Assembly: GCF_900455735.1 (NCBI RefSeq)
Contig: NZ_UAUI01000002.1
Coordinates: 124,001 to 188,000 of the forward strand
Source: Rhodococcus wratislaviensis
GTDB lineage: Bacteria; Actinomycetota; Actinomycetes; Mycobacteriales; Mycobacteriaceae
Direction of reading: 5' to 3'
Length of the DNA stretch: 64,000 nucleotides
Every line of letters begins with the position of its first letter. Within the stretch, counting starts at the first letter, position 1. Below are positions 1 through 8,727 of this stretch, piece by piece. The notes beneath the pieces were generated by a model, which saw only the letters and a list, made by a program, of their open reading frames with translations, ran no database searches and was not told where the DNA came from. Both the position numbers and the translations under genes were made by a program.

Positions 1-959
1 TCCCGCAGTGCCGCCGGACCGAGGGGACGTTGTACGGTCTGGCCGTGTCGGTCCTGGCCGAGCAGAACGCAGGGGACATCGCCGAAGCGGACCAGTGCGA
101 GGGTCAGTCCGGGATCCTTCTCGCCCTGTCCGGTGCCGTTGAGGGGCAGCACGTCAGCGGCGGCGATGAACAGTAGTTCGCGGACCCCGGGGCGGCCGGT
201 GCGGCGGGAGGCGAGCACCGATTCCCATGCGGGAGTCTCGGGAAGGGTGGGTGGGACGGCGACGGAGGTGCGCTCGTCGTCGGCCGGGCGGGAGGTCATG
301 ATGCGCAGGGCCCGGTCGAGGATCTCGGCGAGTTGTTCCGGCGGGCGCACCGCATCGACCAGTCCGTGTGCTTGAAGGTTTTCCGCCGTCTGCACGCCGG
401 GGGGAAACGGGGCACCGTACAACGCCTCGTATACCCGGGGCCCGAGGAACCCTACGAGCGCACCCGGCTCGGCGACCGTGACGTGCCCGAGGGACCCCCA
501 GGAGGCGAAGACCCCTCCCGTGGTGGGGTTTCGGAGGTACACGAGATATGGGAGATGGGCCGCTTTGTGGGCGGTCACGGCGGCGGTGATCTTGACCATC
601 TGCAGGAATGCGGTGGTTCCTTCCTGCATGCGCGTTCCGCCCGAGACCGGTAAGGCGATCAGTGGAAGCTTTGCTGCGGTGGCCCACTCGATCGCGGTCA
701 CGAGCCGTTGGCCGGCCGCCACGCCGATCGATCCCGCGAGGAACCCGAAATCGCAGACCAGGACCGCGACGCGACGACCGCGCAGCAGTGCCGCTCCGGT
801 CACGACGGACTCGTCCAGTCCGGTCTTCTCGCGGGCCGCCGCGAGTTCGTCGGCGTACGTTCCGTTCCTGGCAGGCTCGGTGATGGTGGTGTCCCACGAT
901 TTCCAGGAGTCACGATCGAAAACCAGGTCGATCAGTTCGTGTGCGGTCAGGCGGGTCAT
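1..959 (-). CDS. Acyl-CoA carboxyltransferase (fused beta/alpha type), 3' end outside window
   Basis: Reading from ATG at 959 the protein begins MTRLTAHELIDLVFDRDSW and stays open to the window edge, so its C-terminus is missing. It contains the crotonase-fold carboxyltransferase signature SGGTRMQEGT, followed by PTTGGVFASWGS and GALVGFLGPRVYEAL, typical of AccD-like beta subunits; an alpha-like half appears to start near the edge. No N-terminal zinc-finger cysteine pairs are visible. Such enzymes move a carboxyl group to or from acyl-CoA. The start overlaps the stop of the upstream CoA-transferase by 4 bases (ATGA), so the two are probably translated together. The link to a MatC carrier suggests malonyl-CoA-type chemistry; the substrate is inferred. 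Confidence 0.8.
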   Translation of the reverse strand, partial: MTRLTAHELIDLVFDRDSWKSWDTTITEPARNGTYADELAAAREKTGLDESVVTGAALLRGRRVAVLVCDFGFLAGSIGVAAGQRLVTAIEWATAAKLPLIALPVSGGTRMQEGTTAFLQMVKITAAVTAHKAAHLPYLVYLRNPTTGGVFASWGSLGHVTVAEPGALVGFLGPRVYEALYGAPFPPGVQTAENLQAHGLVDAVRPPEQLAEILDRALRIMTSRPADDERTSVAVPPTLPETPAWESVLASRRTGRPGVRELLFIAAADVLPLNGTGQGEKDPGLTLALVRFGDVPCVLLGQDRHGQTVQRPLGPAALR

Positions 960-2167
960 CGGACCGACTCCCGCAGCAGCCATTCGGACACGGTGTCGTT
1001 GTCCGCGCCGAGCACCGGCGGCGCGGTGTGCTGGGTGCGGGTGACCTCGGTGCCGTCCGGTTCGAAGAACCGCAGCGGCGGGCCGGGCAGCGTGATGTTG
1101 CCGAGGGTGCGGTGGTCGACGTCGATCAGCAGCCCCTGGGACTTGGTCTGCTCCCATTCGTAGACTTCGGAGATCGTCCGGACGCGTCCCGCGGGCACCC
1201 CGATGCGGTCGAGTTCGACGAGAAGTTCGTCGCTGGTGTACGCACCGAACGCGTCCTCCACCAGTTCCAGGACCTGCTTGTGGTTCTCGACGCGCTCGGG
1301 ATTCGTGGCCATTCCGGGGGTGTTCGGATCGAGGTGGAAGCCCGCGCAGAACCTCTTCCACAGTCCTTCACTGCCGACCGAGATCTGGACGGCGCCGTCG
1401 GCGGTGCGAAACAGCCCGTACGGCGAGATCGACGGATGGTGGTTGCCCTGCGCCTCCCCGACCTCGCCGGCGACGGTCCACTTCGTCCCTTGGAAGGCGT
1501 GCACCCCGACGACGCCGGCCAGCAACGACGTGCGCACGACGCGACCCCGACCGGTGCGCTCCCGTTCCTGCAGGGCGGCGACGACGCCGAACGCCCCGTA
1601 CATGCCGGCGAGCAGATCCGCGATGGGCACGCCGACGCGCTGCACGTCGTCGGGACTGGGGCCGGTCAGCGACATCAGTCCGGCCTCGCCCTGCGCGATC
1701 TGGTCGTACCCCGCGCGTCCGCCCTCGGGTCCGTCGTGACCGAAACCGCTGATGGACAGGACCACCAGGCGCGGGTTCAGCTCCGCGAGACGTTCGGTGG
1801 TGAATCCCAGGCGGTCGAGGACGCCGGTGCGGAAGTTCTCCATGAGGACGTCGGCGCGCCGGACCAGGGCTTCGAGGGTGGCCCGTCCGTCGTCGGCCTT
1901 GAGGTCGAGGGTGATCGACTTCTTGTTCCGATTGGCGGACAGGAAGTACGTCGATTCCCGCTCCGCGTCAGCCGGGTTCACGAAGGGCGGCCCCCACCCG
2001 CGGGTGTCGTCGCCGCCGTGCGGGGTTTCGATCTTGATGACGTCCGCGCCGAGGTCGCCGAGCATCATCGCCGCGTGCGGACCCGCGAGTGCGCGGGTCA
2101 GATCGACGACCACGATCCCGTCGAGGGGCCCGGCCTGGGCGGTCGTGGGCTGTGCAGTGGAAAACAT
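956..2167 (-). CDS. CaiB/BaiF family (class III) CoA-transferase
   Basis: 403-residue class III CoA-transferase. The N-terminus carries the family signature DGIVVVDLTRALAGPHAAMM followed by LGDLGADVIKIETPHGGDDTR, and the core has VLMENFRTGVLDRLG. These enzymes transfer CoA between carboxylic acids through aspartyl-CoA anhydride intermediates. I chose ATG at 2167, preceded by AGGGA, rather than the 33-residue in-frame extension, which has no family similarity. It is divergent from the GntR regulator gene and overlaps the carboxyltransferase gene. With the nearby MatC carrier it probably activates an imported dicarboxylate such as malonate; the actual acid is not shown by sequence. Confidence 0.85.
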   Translation of the reverse strand: MFSTAQPTTAQAGPLDGIVVVDLTRALAGPHAAMMLGDLGADVIKIETPHGGDDTRGWGPPFVNPADAERESTYFLSANRNKKSITLDLKADDGRATLEALVRRADVLMENFRTGVLDRLGFTTERLAELNPRLVVLSISGFGHDGPEGGRAGYDQIAQGEAGLMSLTGPSPDDVQRVGVPIADLLAGMYGAFGVVAALQERERTGRGRVVRTSLLAGVVGVHAFQGTKWTVAGEVGEAQGNHHPSISPYGLFRTADGAVQISVGSEGLWKRFCAGFHLDPNTPGMATNPERVENHKQVLELVEDAFGAYTSDELLVELDRIGVPAGRVRTISEVYEWEQTKSQGLLIDVDHRTLGNITLPGPPLRFFEPDGTEVTRTQHTAPPVLGADNDTVSEWLLRESVR

Positions 2168-2214
2168 GGGGATCCCTGGCTTCCTGCCGGTGTGCCGCCG
2201 TCCCATTCTGGACC

Positions 2215-2240
2215 AGTGGCTGAGTGGACTGGCCACTAGT
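2215..2240. promoter_or_regulatory. Candidate GntR operator between CoA-transferase and regulator genes
   Basis: In the divergent intergenic region the sequence holds the perfect inverted repeat AGTGG-ACTGG-CCACT (2223-2237), with a further AGTGGCT just upstream (2215-2221). GntR/FadR-type regulators commonly bind short palindromes near their own genes. A related TGGC-TAG-GCCA palindrome precedes the MatC carrier gene. No binding data; inference from symmetry and position. Confidence 0.4.
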
Positions 2241-2352
2241 ACAGCAGTGGCTGCGATCACTGTCAAGGGGAGCTGTGGTGGCCGTTACCGACCGACGTCG
2301 ATAACCGAGCGAGGCGAGATACCCTGAACGAAGCACATCACTGGAATAGAGA

Positions 2353-3060
2353 GTGGGTGGCCCAGTGGCCGAGCAATTGCGTCCCGTGACGCGGCCCCGT
2401 CTGTACGAGGTCATCGTCGAACAGCTTTGCTCGCACATCGCCGACAATGAGATGGTGCCCGGCGATCGCCTCCCCGCCGAGCGCGAGCTGGCCGCGAAAC
2501 TCGGCGTCAGCCGGGCATCGCTGAGTCAGGCCCTCGTCGCACTGGAAGTCCAGGGCGTGCTGTCGGTCCGGCACGGCGACGGGGCCGTGCTCGTCCGTAG
2601 ACCGGCCGAGGAACGCGTCATCAAGGCCCTGCGGGAACACGCGGACCGCCTCCCCGACATCATCGAGGCCCGCGAGGCGCTCGAGGTGAAACTTGCCGGC
2701 CTGGCCGCCGAGCGTCGAACCGACGCGGAGATGGCGGCGATCGATTCCGCGATCTCAATGATGGAGTCGGAGATCAGCGCAGGCGACCGAGGGGTGGTCG
2801 GGGACGAGATGTTCCACGAGGCCATCACGACCGCGGCGCACTCGTCTCTGCTCGCGAAACTCATGCACGAGATCTCCGAGCTCGTCCGCGAGACCCGGAT
2901 CGAGTCGCTGTCGCAGACCGAGCGGCCGCGGGCGTCACTCGAGGGCCACAAGAAGATCGCCGACGCGGTCCGCCGGCAGGATTCCGTCGCCGCCGCGCGA
3001 GCCATGGCCGCGCACATCCGGATGGTTTCCGACGTCGCACTGCTGCGTGAGATCAGCTGA
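2353..3060 (+). CDS. GntR family (FadR-type) transcriptional regulator
   Basis: 235 residues. The N-terminal winged helix is clear: YEVIVEQLCSHIADNEMVPG, then GDRLPAERELAAKLGVSRAS and LVALEVQGVLSVRHGDG (about residues 15-80). The C-terminal half is helical and FCD/FadR-like, with EAREALEVKLAGLAAERRTD and FHEAITTAAHSSLL, a domain that usually binds an organic acid and a metal. GTG 2353 is used here, but GTG at 2365 is equally possible. It is divergent from the CoA-transferase gene and is the likely regulator of the diacid uptake/activation genes, comparable in position to MatR in rhizobial malonate clusters. Confidence 0.85.
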   Translation: MGGPVAEQLRPVTRPRLYEVIVEQLCSHIADNEMVPGDRLPAERELAAKLGVSRASLSQALVALEVQGVLSVRHGDGAVLVRRPAEERVIKALREHADRLPDIIEAREALEVKLAGLAAERRTDAEMAAIDSAISMMESEISAGDRGVVGDEMFHEAITTAAHSSLLAKLMHEISELVRETRIESLSQTERPRASLEGHKKIADAVRRQDSVAAARAMAAHIRMVSDVALLREIS

Positions 3061-3141
3061 GCCGGTTCGGCACTCGTTCGCCACGCCCGGATGATCGATG
3101 CCCGGCGTGACCGGGAGCGGATACACCGAGAGGATGGTGCC

Positions 3142-3939
3142 ATGCCGAACCCGCACGAGGAACGGATCCGCGCCGCCTTCACGCGGCAGGCGCCGACGTT
3201 CGAAGATGCGCGGCTCAACATTGCCTTCACATCGAGCGTGCCCTGGCTACTGGACCACGTGACACCCGAAGCAGCCGATGTCGGTCTGGACGTGGCCGGT
3301 GGGACCGGCATCGTCAGCCGGGCCCTGGCGCCGGGGGTCGCTCGGGTGATCGCGGTAGACAGCACGCCGGCGATGATCGCCGAAGGCCGCCGTCGCGCGG
3401 ACGTCGAGGAGCTGGCGAACGTCGACTTCGTGCGCGGGACGGCGGAGGCCCTGCCGCTCGCGTCGGCCGCCTTCACTCTGGTTTTCACCCGGTTCGCGCT
3501 GCACCATTTGACCGATCCGCGGCGGGCGGTGGTCGAGATGGCACGTGTGTGCCGCCCGGGCGGGCGGGTCGTGGTGATGGACCTGGTGGCGTCGGCCGAC
3601 CCTGAGATCGCCGAACGGCAGGACCGGATGGAGAGACTGCGCGATCCCTCGCACGTGCGCATGCCGCCGCGGGGGATGATTCCACAGTGGTTGCAGGAGT
3701 GCGGCCTCGTCGTCGACCGTGTCGCCGACAGGGAGGTCGACCGCCCGGTACGGCAGTGGCTCGAGCAGGCAATGACGGAGGAATCGGCCGCGGCGCAGGT
3801 TCACGAGGCCTTCGAGGCAGAGCTTGGCGGCGGCGCGGAAACCGGGATGCGCCCGCACCGCGGCACCGATGGCGTGTCGCTGTGGTTCCACCAGTTGTGG
3901 GAAATCTCGGTGGCACGCACGCACCCTGACGTCAGCTGA
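3142..3939 (+). CDS. Class I SAM-dependent methyltransferase (type 11)
   Basis: 265 residues. SAM-binding motif I is LDVAGGTG, followed by the acidic VIAVDSTPAM, FVRGTAEALPLASAAFTLVF and the ARVCRPGGRVVVMDLV post motifs, all in UbiE/type 11 order. ATG 3142 follows GAGAGG at good distance; a longer in-frame opening at 3091 lacks a binding site and similarity. The substrate is unknown. It lies between the GntR regulator and the MatC carrier on the same strand, but has no obvious role in diacid use and may simply be a neighbour. Confidence 0.8.
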   Translation: MPNPHEERIRAAFTRQAPTFEDARLNIAFTSSVPWLLDHVTPEAADVGLDVAGGTGIVSRALAPGVARVIAVDSTPAMIAEGRRRADVEELANVDFVRGTAEALPLASAAFTLVFTRFALHHLTDPRRAVVEMARVCRPGGRVVVMDLVASADPEIAERQDRMERLRDPSHVRMPPRGMIPQWLQECGLVVDRVADREVDRPVRQWLEQAMTEESAAAQVHEAFEAELGGGAETGMRPHRGTDGVSLWFHQLWEISVARTHPDVS

Positions 3940-4257
3940 AACACGACCACACCGAGCGCAGCGTGGAGCGCCTACGTTGAGCCCACGCGCGGCAGGGCGA
4001 TGTACGGCGTCCAGGTACAGCCGCTGACCAACACCCGCCACCACACGGCCATCATTGCGCCACACCAGTCACACCCTCGGGTTTCGCGATCAGTCCGACC
4101 CGCAGAACTACGGTGTGCCCTCACACACAGCAACCCTTGACAGTGATGCCACTCACTGCTTGGATTCACTTACTGGCTAGGCCACTACGCCACCGAGTCA
4201 CTGGGAAGCGGCCCACACGGCGACGCTGTCCGACCACATCAGAAACCGGAGATCCCG
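3940..4257. other. Intergenic region upstream of the MatC carrier gene
   Basis: 318 bases with no convincing gene. It holds the palindrome at 4174-4184 described separately, with nearby repeats of the short words CACT and CAGTG. It probably contains the promoter of the carrier gene, though I could not assign -35 and -10 boxes with confidence. Confidence 0.4.
4174..4184. promoter_or_regulatory. TGGC-TAG-GCCA palindrome, candidate GntR operator
   Basis: Perfect 4-base arms around TAG, 74 bases before the carrier start. The words ACTGGC and GGCCACTA are shared with the palindromic region between the CoA-transferase and GntR genes, suggesting the same regulator acts at both. Inference only. Confidence 0.35.
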
Positions 4258-5619
4258 ATGTCGACCGAACTAATCCCGATCCTGGCGCTCGCCGTCATGT
4301 TCGTGGCAGCAACATTGCTGCCGGTGAACATGGGCGCGCTGGGCTTCGTGGCAGCATTTTTCGTCGGAACGCTCGCCGTCGGCATGAGCAGTGACGACAT
4401 CATCGGGGGATTTCCCGCCGAGTTGTTCCTGACGCTCGTCGGCATCACGTACCTGTTCGCGATCGCCCAGAACAACGGCACGGTAGATCTACTGGTACGT
4501 GGTGCCGTCCGGTTGGTCGGTGGGCGCGTCGCCCTGATTCCGTGGGTGATGTTCGGGATCACCGGGGTCCTCACCGCGATCGGGGCCCTCGGGCCCGCCG
4601 CCGTCGCGATCATTGCGCCGATCGCGCTGGGCTTCGCCGCCCGGTACAAGATCAACGCACTCCTGATGGGCATGATGGTCATTCACGGGGCGCAGGCCGG
4701 CGGCTTCTCGCCGATCAGCATCTACGGCGTCACCGTCAACAACATCGCGTCGAAGGCCGGCCTCGTCAGCAGCCCCCTGGCCCTGTTCCTCGGCAGCCTG
4801 TTCTTCAATGCGGCGATCGGAGTATTGCTGTTCGTCTTCCTCGGCGGCCGTGACCTCCTCGGACGAAGCGTGCACGACGAACACCACCACGACGACGGCA
4901 CCGTCGGCGGAGCGAGCGCCGCACCCACACGCCTGCGAGGGCACGGGGCAACCACAACCACCGCACCGACCCAGACCGTCACCGCGGAGAACAGCCCCCC
5001 ATTGGCCACCGCCGTCCGCGCCATCACCTTCGATCAGATCCTCACACTCATCGGCCTCGGCGCCCTCGCGCTCTTCGCGCTCGTCCTCGACCTCGACGTC
5101 GGATTCATCTCGATGACCGTCGCAGTCGTGCTCGCCCTCGCCTCCCCGAAGGCCCAGAAGGGTGCGATCGCGCAAATCAGCTGGTCGACGGTACTGCTGA
5201 TCGGCGGTGTGCTCACGTTCGTCGGCGTGCTGCAGGAGGCCGGAACCGTCGAATACGTCGGCGACGCAGTCGCGAGCCTCGGACTGCCGCTGCTCGTCGC
5301 ACTACTGCTCTGCTACATCGGCGCCATCGTCTCGGCGTTCGCCTCGTCCACAGCGATCCTCGGTGCCACCATCCCCCTCGCCGTCCCGTTCCTGCTGTCC
5401 GGCAACATCGGCGCCGTCGGGGTGATCGTCGCACTGAGCGTCTCCTCGACCATCGTCGACGTCAGCCCCTTCTCGACCAATGGCGCCCTTGTACTCGCCA
5501 ACGCACAAGACGTCGACCGCGACCGCTTCTACAAACAGATCCTCAAATACAGCGCACTCGTCACACTCGTCGGACCGCTCGTGGCCTGGGGAATCTTCGT
5601 GCTACCCGGATGGCTCTGA
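4258..5619 (+). CDS. MatC-type dicarboxylate (malonate) carrier, SLC13/ArsB-NhaD superfamily
   Basis: 453 residues, strongly hydrophobic, with about 11-12 membrane segments split by a polar, His-rich cytosolic loop (HDEHHHDDGTVGG, near residues 205-245). The N-terminal half (LALAVMFVAATLLPVNMGAL, PIALGFAARYKINALLMGMM, HGAQAGGFSPISIYGVTVNN) matches the dicarboxylate carrier MatC N-terminal family as I remember it. The second half repeats the fold with FASSTAILGATIPLAVPFLL. It would import malonate or a similar diacid for the CoA-transferase and carboxyltransferase encoded at the left edge. No matA (decarboxylase) or matB (synthetase) lies within the window. Confidence 0.75.
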   Translation: MSTELIPILALAVMFVAATLLPVNMGALGFVAAFFVGTLAVGMSSDDIIGGFPAELFLTLVGITYLFAIAQNNGTVDLLVRGAVRLVGGRVALIPWVMFGITGVLTAIGALGPAAVAIIAPIALGFAARYKINALLMGMMVIHGAQAGGFSPISIYGVTVNNIASKAGLVSSPLALFLGSLFFNAAIGVLLFVFLGGRDLLGRSVHDEHHHDDGTVGGASAAPTRLRGHGATTTTAPTQTVTAENSPPLATAVRAITFDQILTLIGLGALALFALVLDLDVGFISMTVAVVLALASPKAQKGAIAQISWSTVLLIGGVLTFVGVLQEAGTVEYVGDAVASLGLPLLVALLLCYIGAIVSAFASSTAILGATIPLAVPFLLSGNIGAVGVIVALSVSSTIVDVSPFSTNGALVLANAQDVDRDRFYKQILKYSALVTLVGPLVAWGIFVLPGWL

Positions 5620-5630
5620 CCCATCCCCTG

Positions 5631-5658
5631 GGGCGGCCCTCGACCACGGGGGCCGCCC
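5631..5658 (+). terminator. Hairpin terminator after the MatC carrier gene
   Basis: Perfect 9-base arms GGGCGGCCC (5631-5639) and GGGCCGCCC (5650-5658) with a 10-base loop, starting 11 bases after the stop codon. No T-run follows, which is usual for actinobacterial intrinsic terminators. Confidence 0.65.
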
Positions 5659-6231
5659 ACACGTCGGGGCCGTAACCCTGTCATCGCGCCGTGACGGTCG
5701 ATCGCCGATCGATACGGCGCAACCCGACGAGAGACAGCCGCGATTTCCGCCGACACCGTGCCAACACAATTGCACTGCAACGTGGTTGGACGTGGCGTGT
5801 TCCTTCGAGAGCACCCCAAGCGGACGAGGTTCATGGCGAGCGGTGGCCCGATCAGTCGTGCAGATCGCGCCTCCACCGGCACGCCGAACTCGCAGCCACA
5901 CCCTGGAGTCGCTACCCCGCCAGCCGGTGACTGCGTTACTGGTATCTCAAAGGTGCTCGTTCGCAGAGAGATTCACCCTGTGAAATTCCGTTGAGCATGC
6001 GCTCCGCCCATCGTTCCAAGACCTCAGACGGTTAGCCGGCAGAGATCGTGCAGACAACAGGTTGGAAGTTGTCGTTCGCCGAGTCGGCCTGCACGGTCCC
6101 ACTGCACAGCGCTCGATGAAACTGCCTATACGACACCTGGTAAAAGCAGGGTGACCTGCCGAGCCATGGACCGAGCGGTACCATCCGAATGTCCTGAACG
6201 CCTAGAGACATCCGACCACCCAGGGGAGCCC
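5659..6231. other. Intergenic region without a recognised gene
   Basis: About 570 bases. Short open frames exist on both strands, but none has a binding site together with family similarity. The last part should carry the promoter for the two-gene membrane unit downstream. Confidence 0.4.
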
Positions 6232-6864
6232 GTGACACAAACCCATGCCGGAGCCCGCCGGAAGCGGGTACCGGCCGAGCACCGGGTGCTCGGTATCGAT
6301 CGACGAACACTGCCGCCCGCACTCTTCGTCATCGCGGTCTTCTTACTCTTGACCGTCGTCGTGCCGCGGATCGACGCGTCCATCGACTGGGACGACCCGA
6401 TACGCGCCGGCGAACAGCTCGCGCTTACAGACACCATCGCCTTCACCCCGGCCACAGGATGGGACATCGAGACCGGTTTCCGCGTCGGTCAAGGGGAATC
6501 GGGCCGAAAGGCCGGCGATGCAACCATCGCGGGAGACGGGATCACCTTCCAGGTCTCGCCCGACTCCTTCGACGGCACCCCGGACCAACTGCTGGACCAG
6601 GTCGAGAAAGTCACCTCCCGCACCACCGACCCGACGTTCCGCGTCGAGGGCAACCGGAGCACCCTCACCACGACGACCGGACAGACCGGCGTCGTCCAGC
6701 CCTACAGCAGCCTCGACGTCGACGGTCTGGTCGCAGCCTTCGTCTTCGACGGCACCGGCCTGAAGATCACGGCATACGGTCCGCCCACCCAGATGACCGC
6801 GGCCGCCGAGAACATCCGGGCCATGATCGCCAGCATCCACACCGTCGACGGGAACAACGCATGA
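6232..6864 (+). CDS. Membrane-anchored protein of unknown function, partner of PrsW-like protease
   Basis: 210 residues from GTG 6232, which follows CAGGGGAG. A basic cytosolic N-terminus (GARRKRVPAEHR) leads into one membrane helix (LPPALFVIAVFLLLTVVVP, about residues 34-52); the remaining 155 residues are predicted extracytoplasmic. The outer part has no family I recognise; segments such as AFTPATGWDIETGFRVGQG and TTTTGQTGVVQPYSSLDVDG are beta-like. Its stop overlaps the PrsW-like start by 4 bases (ATGA), so the two are co-translated. A substrate, adaptor or sensor for the protease are all possible. Confidence 0.7.
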   Translation: MTQTHAGARRKRVPAEHRVLGIDRRTLPPALFVIAVFLLLTVVVPRIDASIDWDDPIRAGEQLALTDTIAFTPATGWDIETGFRVGQGESGRKAGDATIAGDGITFQVSPDSFDGTPDQLLDQVEKVTSRTTDPTFRVEGNRSTLTTTTGQTGVVQPYSSLDVDGLVAAFVFDGTGLKITAYGPPTQMTAAAENIRAMIASIHTVDGNNA

Positions 6865-8066
6865 GCGACACCGACACGGCGACCGACTCGTCGAGCACCG
6901 CGGCCCAACGACGCCAACGCGAGGCGTTGGAGGTCTCCGGGTGGGGCGAGCGCTTCGAGTTCGTCCAACCCCACAACCTCTCCTTCTGGGTCTACCTGGC
7001 GCTCACTGCGGTTGGGTTGTTCCAGGCCTGGGCGTACTTCGCACCAGAGGCCGGGTTCTACGCCGACGGATTCGCGATATCGGCCGTGCTCTGCGGATTG
7101 TGCGGACTCGCCTGGTTCGCCTGGTTCCGTCACATCGACCGGTGGGAGCGCCAACCCGGCCGACTCGTCGCGGCCGCACTTCTGTGGGGTGCCATCCCCG
7201 CAACGTTCGCCTTCGCCATGACCGTCAACTCAGCGATGCTCAGCATCTACCCGAAGCTCTTCGGCCAGGAGTGGAGCGCGAACTGGGCCGCTGGCGCTAC
7301 GGCACCGATCACCGAGGAGGCCGCAAAGCTGTGCGGCTTCATCCTGCTGATGGGCCTCGCCCCGCGACTGATCCGCACCGCCAACGACGGCCTCATCGTC
7401 GGCGCATTCATCGGACTCGGATTCGCGATCTTCGAGGACTTCCTCTACGCCGCCAACTCCACTGCCCGGACGTTCGGAACAGACCCGGTCGGTAACGCCG
7501 TGCAGATGTCCGTGACCCGGATCGGCGTCAGCTTCATCTCTCACCCGCTCTTCAGCGCGTTGGTCTGCGCCGGCGCCCTCTACCTCATCGGGACCAAGGC
7601 GCAGCCCCGGAGAATCGGGCTCGGGTCGGCTTTCGTGGCGGCTGGGATGTTCCTGCACTTCACGTGGGACGATGCAGCTGGACTCGGAGGTGGAAACCCG
7701 CTCGTCCTCATCGGCGTCATGTTCGGTTCGATCGTCATCGGATTCACGATGCTGACGATCGCCTTCCGGCGGGCCGCGCCACGGGAGCATCAATTCGTCC
7801 GCGACATCCTCGCCCCCGAGGTCGAGGCAGGGGCCCTCACTGCAGCCGAGGTCGACGGCGTTCTGGGCAAGAAAGCGCGTAAGGCTTTCCTGAAATCGGC
7901 CCCTGACAGGCGGTCCCGCCGGGCACGCAAGCACCTACGCCGCGCGATCCTCGACCTCGCACACGATGTCGCCCACGACAAGGGATCCGACTCCGAGGCG
8001 GTGCGGCACTCCCGCGCGGAGGTCGAGCGACTGCGCGCCAAGGCCGACCTCGGTCGCGGAGTCTGA
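6861..8066 (+). CDS. PrsW family intramembrane metalloprotease
   Basis: 401 residues with about eight membrane helices. The PrsW motifs appear in order: APITEEAAKLCGFILLMG (paired glutamates), LGFAIFEDFLYAANS (FxxxE), FISHPLFSALV (His) and MFLHFTWDDAAG (second His). PrsW proteases act within the membrane; in Bacillus subtilis PrsW cleaves the anti-sigma factor RsiW. The C-terminal tail of about 90 residues is charged and helical (RRSRRARKHLRRAILDLAHD), probably cytosolic. The overlapping upstream gene encodes a single-pass protein that could be its substrate. No sigma/anti-sigma pair is adjacent, so the regulated process is unknown. Confidence 0.85.
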   Translation: MSDTDTATDSSSTAAQRRQREALEVSGWGERFEFVQPHNLSFWVYLALTAVGLFQAWAYFAPEAGFYADGFAISAVLCGLCGLAWFAWFRHIDRWERQPGRLVAAALLWGAIPATFAFAMTVNSAMLSIYPKLFGQEWSANWAAGATAPITEEAAKLCGFILLMGLAPRLIRTANDGLIVGAFIGLGFAIFEDFLYAANSTARTFGTDPVGNAVQMSVTRIGVSFISHPLFSALVCAGALYLIGTKAQPRRIGLGSAFVAAGMFLHFTWDDAAGLGGGNPLVLIGVMFGSIVIGFTMLTIAFRRAAPREHQFVRDILAPEVEAGALTAAEVDGVLGKKARKAFLKSAPDRRSRRARKHLRRAILDLAHDVAHDKGSDSEAVRHSRAEVERLRAKADLGRGV

Positions 8067-8727
8067 AGCCAGCGGGAATGCCTCGCCGAGAGTTGAGACG
8101 GCGCGTCGCCTCACGGCAGGCGTGCCGCCTCTCGGCGACGCATCGACGTAGTACCACAACGAAATCCGTTCAAGCGACTTCTGTAGACGCCTCCCGCCTT
8201 GAATGGACGCCGCCGCGGACGGTGGGCAGCAATCCCGGTGCGGACATTGACCGGTGAGGCACTCACTCCACTCCCCCGCAGGCACTGCGGCCGAGGGCAC
8301 GATCTGCAGCGATGACCCGTTCCGCCAGTTGTGCGCGAACGGGCCCGCAGCAGGCGGAATCAGGTGTGCTTAGAGGCCCCGCTTACGCGTGATTTCCGGT
8401 TCGTCAGTTCGTGGAGCTACCAAGGCCCGCATCATTGCTCGCCATACGTGAATCCCTTCCACCACTATCCATGGGGTGGTCACCTTTTTGGGCCTGCTGT
8501 GGTCACCTATTGGGCCCGCGATCCGCCTTGGGCGCTGCTTCGCGCGCATTCTCCGGTCAGCGTGCGACACGTTCGGCGTTGTGAGAGCGGTGTATCTGGT
8601 GAGCCGGTGCGCGCTGGTTGGTCCTTGTGCGGACGGTCGAGGTCCGCCGCAGGGATCCGCGGACTCCGTTGCCGGGCAGGGTAGCTCTCTGCCGGGACGG
8701 GGGCCGCCGGCAACTTCGTGTTAATAC
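8067..8727. other. Intergenic region, 660 bases, no recognised gene
   Basis: Apart from the direct repeat at 8476-8516 I see no coding signal: small open frames on both strands look like chance. The stretch separates the PrsW unit from the ketone catabolic island and may be an old insertion boundary. Confidence 0.35.
8476..8516. repeat. Tandem imperfect direct repeat GTGGTCACCTNNTTGGGCC
   Basis: GTGGTCACCTTTTTGGGCC (8476-8494) is followed after four bases by GTGGTCACCTATTGGGCC (8499-8516). The pattern is reminiscent of repeated transposase-binding sites at ends of IS21-type elements, but no transposase gene is present. A regulatory repeat is an alternative. Confidence 0.45.

Noticed and set aside
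941-2239. A long plus-strand frame opposite the CoA-transferase gene
   Set aside because: No recognisable domain; the minus-strand CaiB family protein is intact over the same bases.
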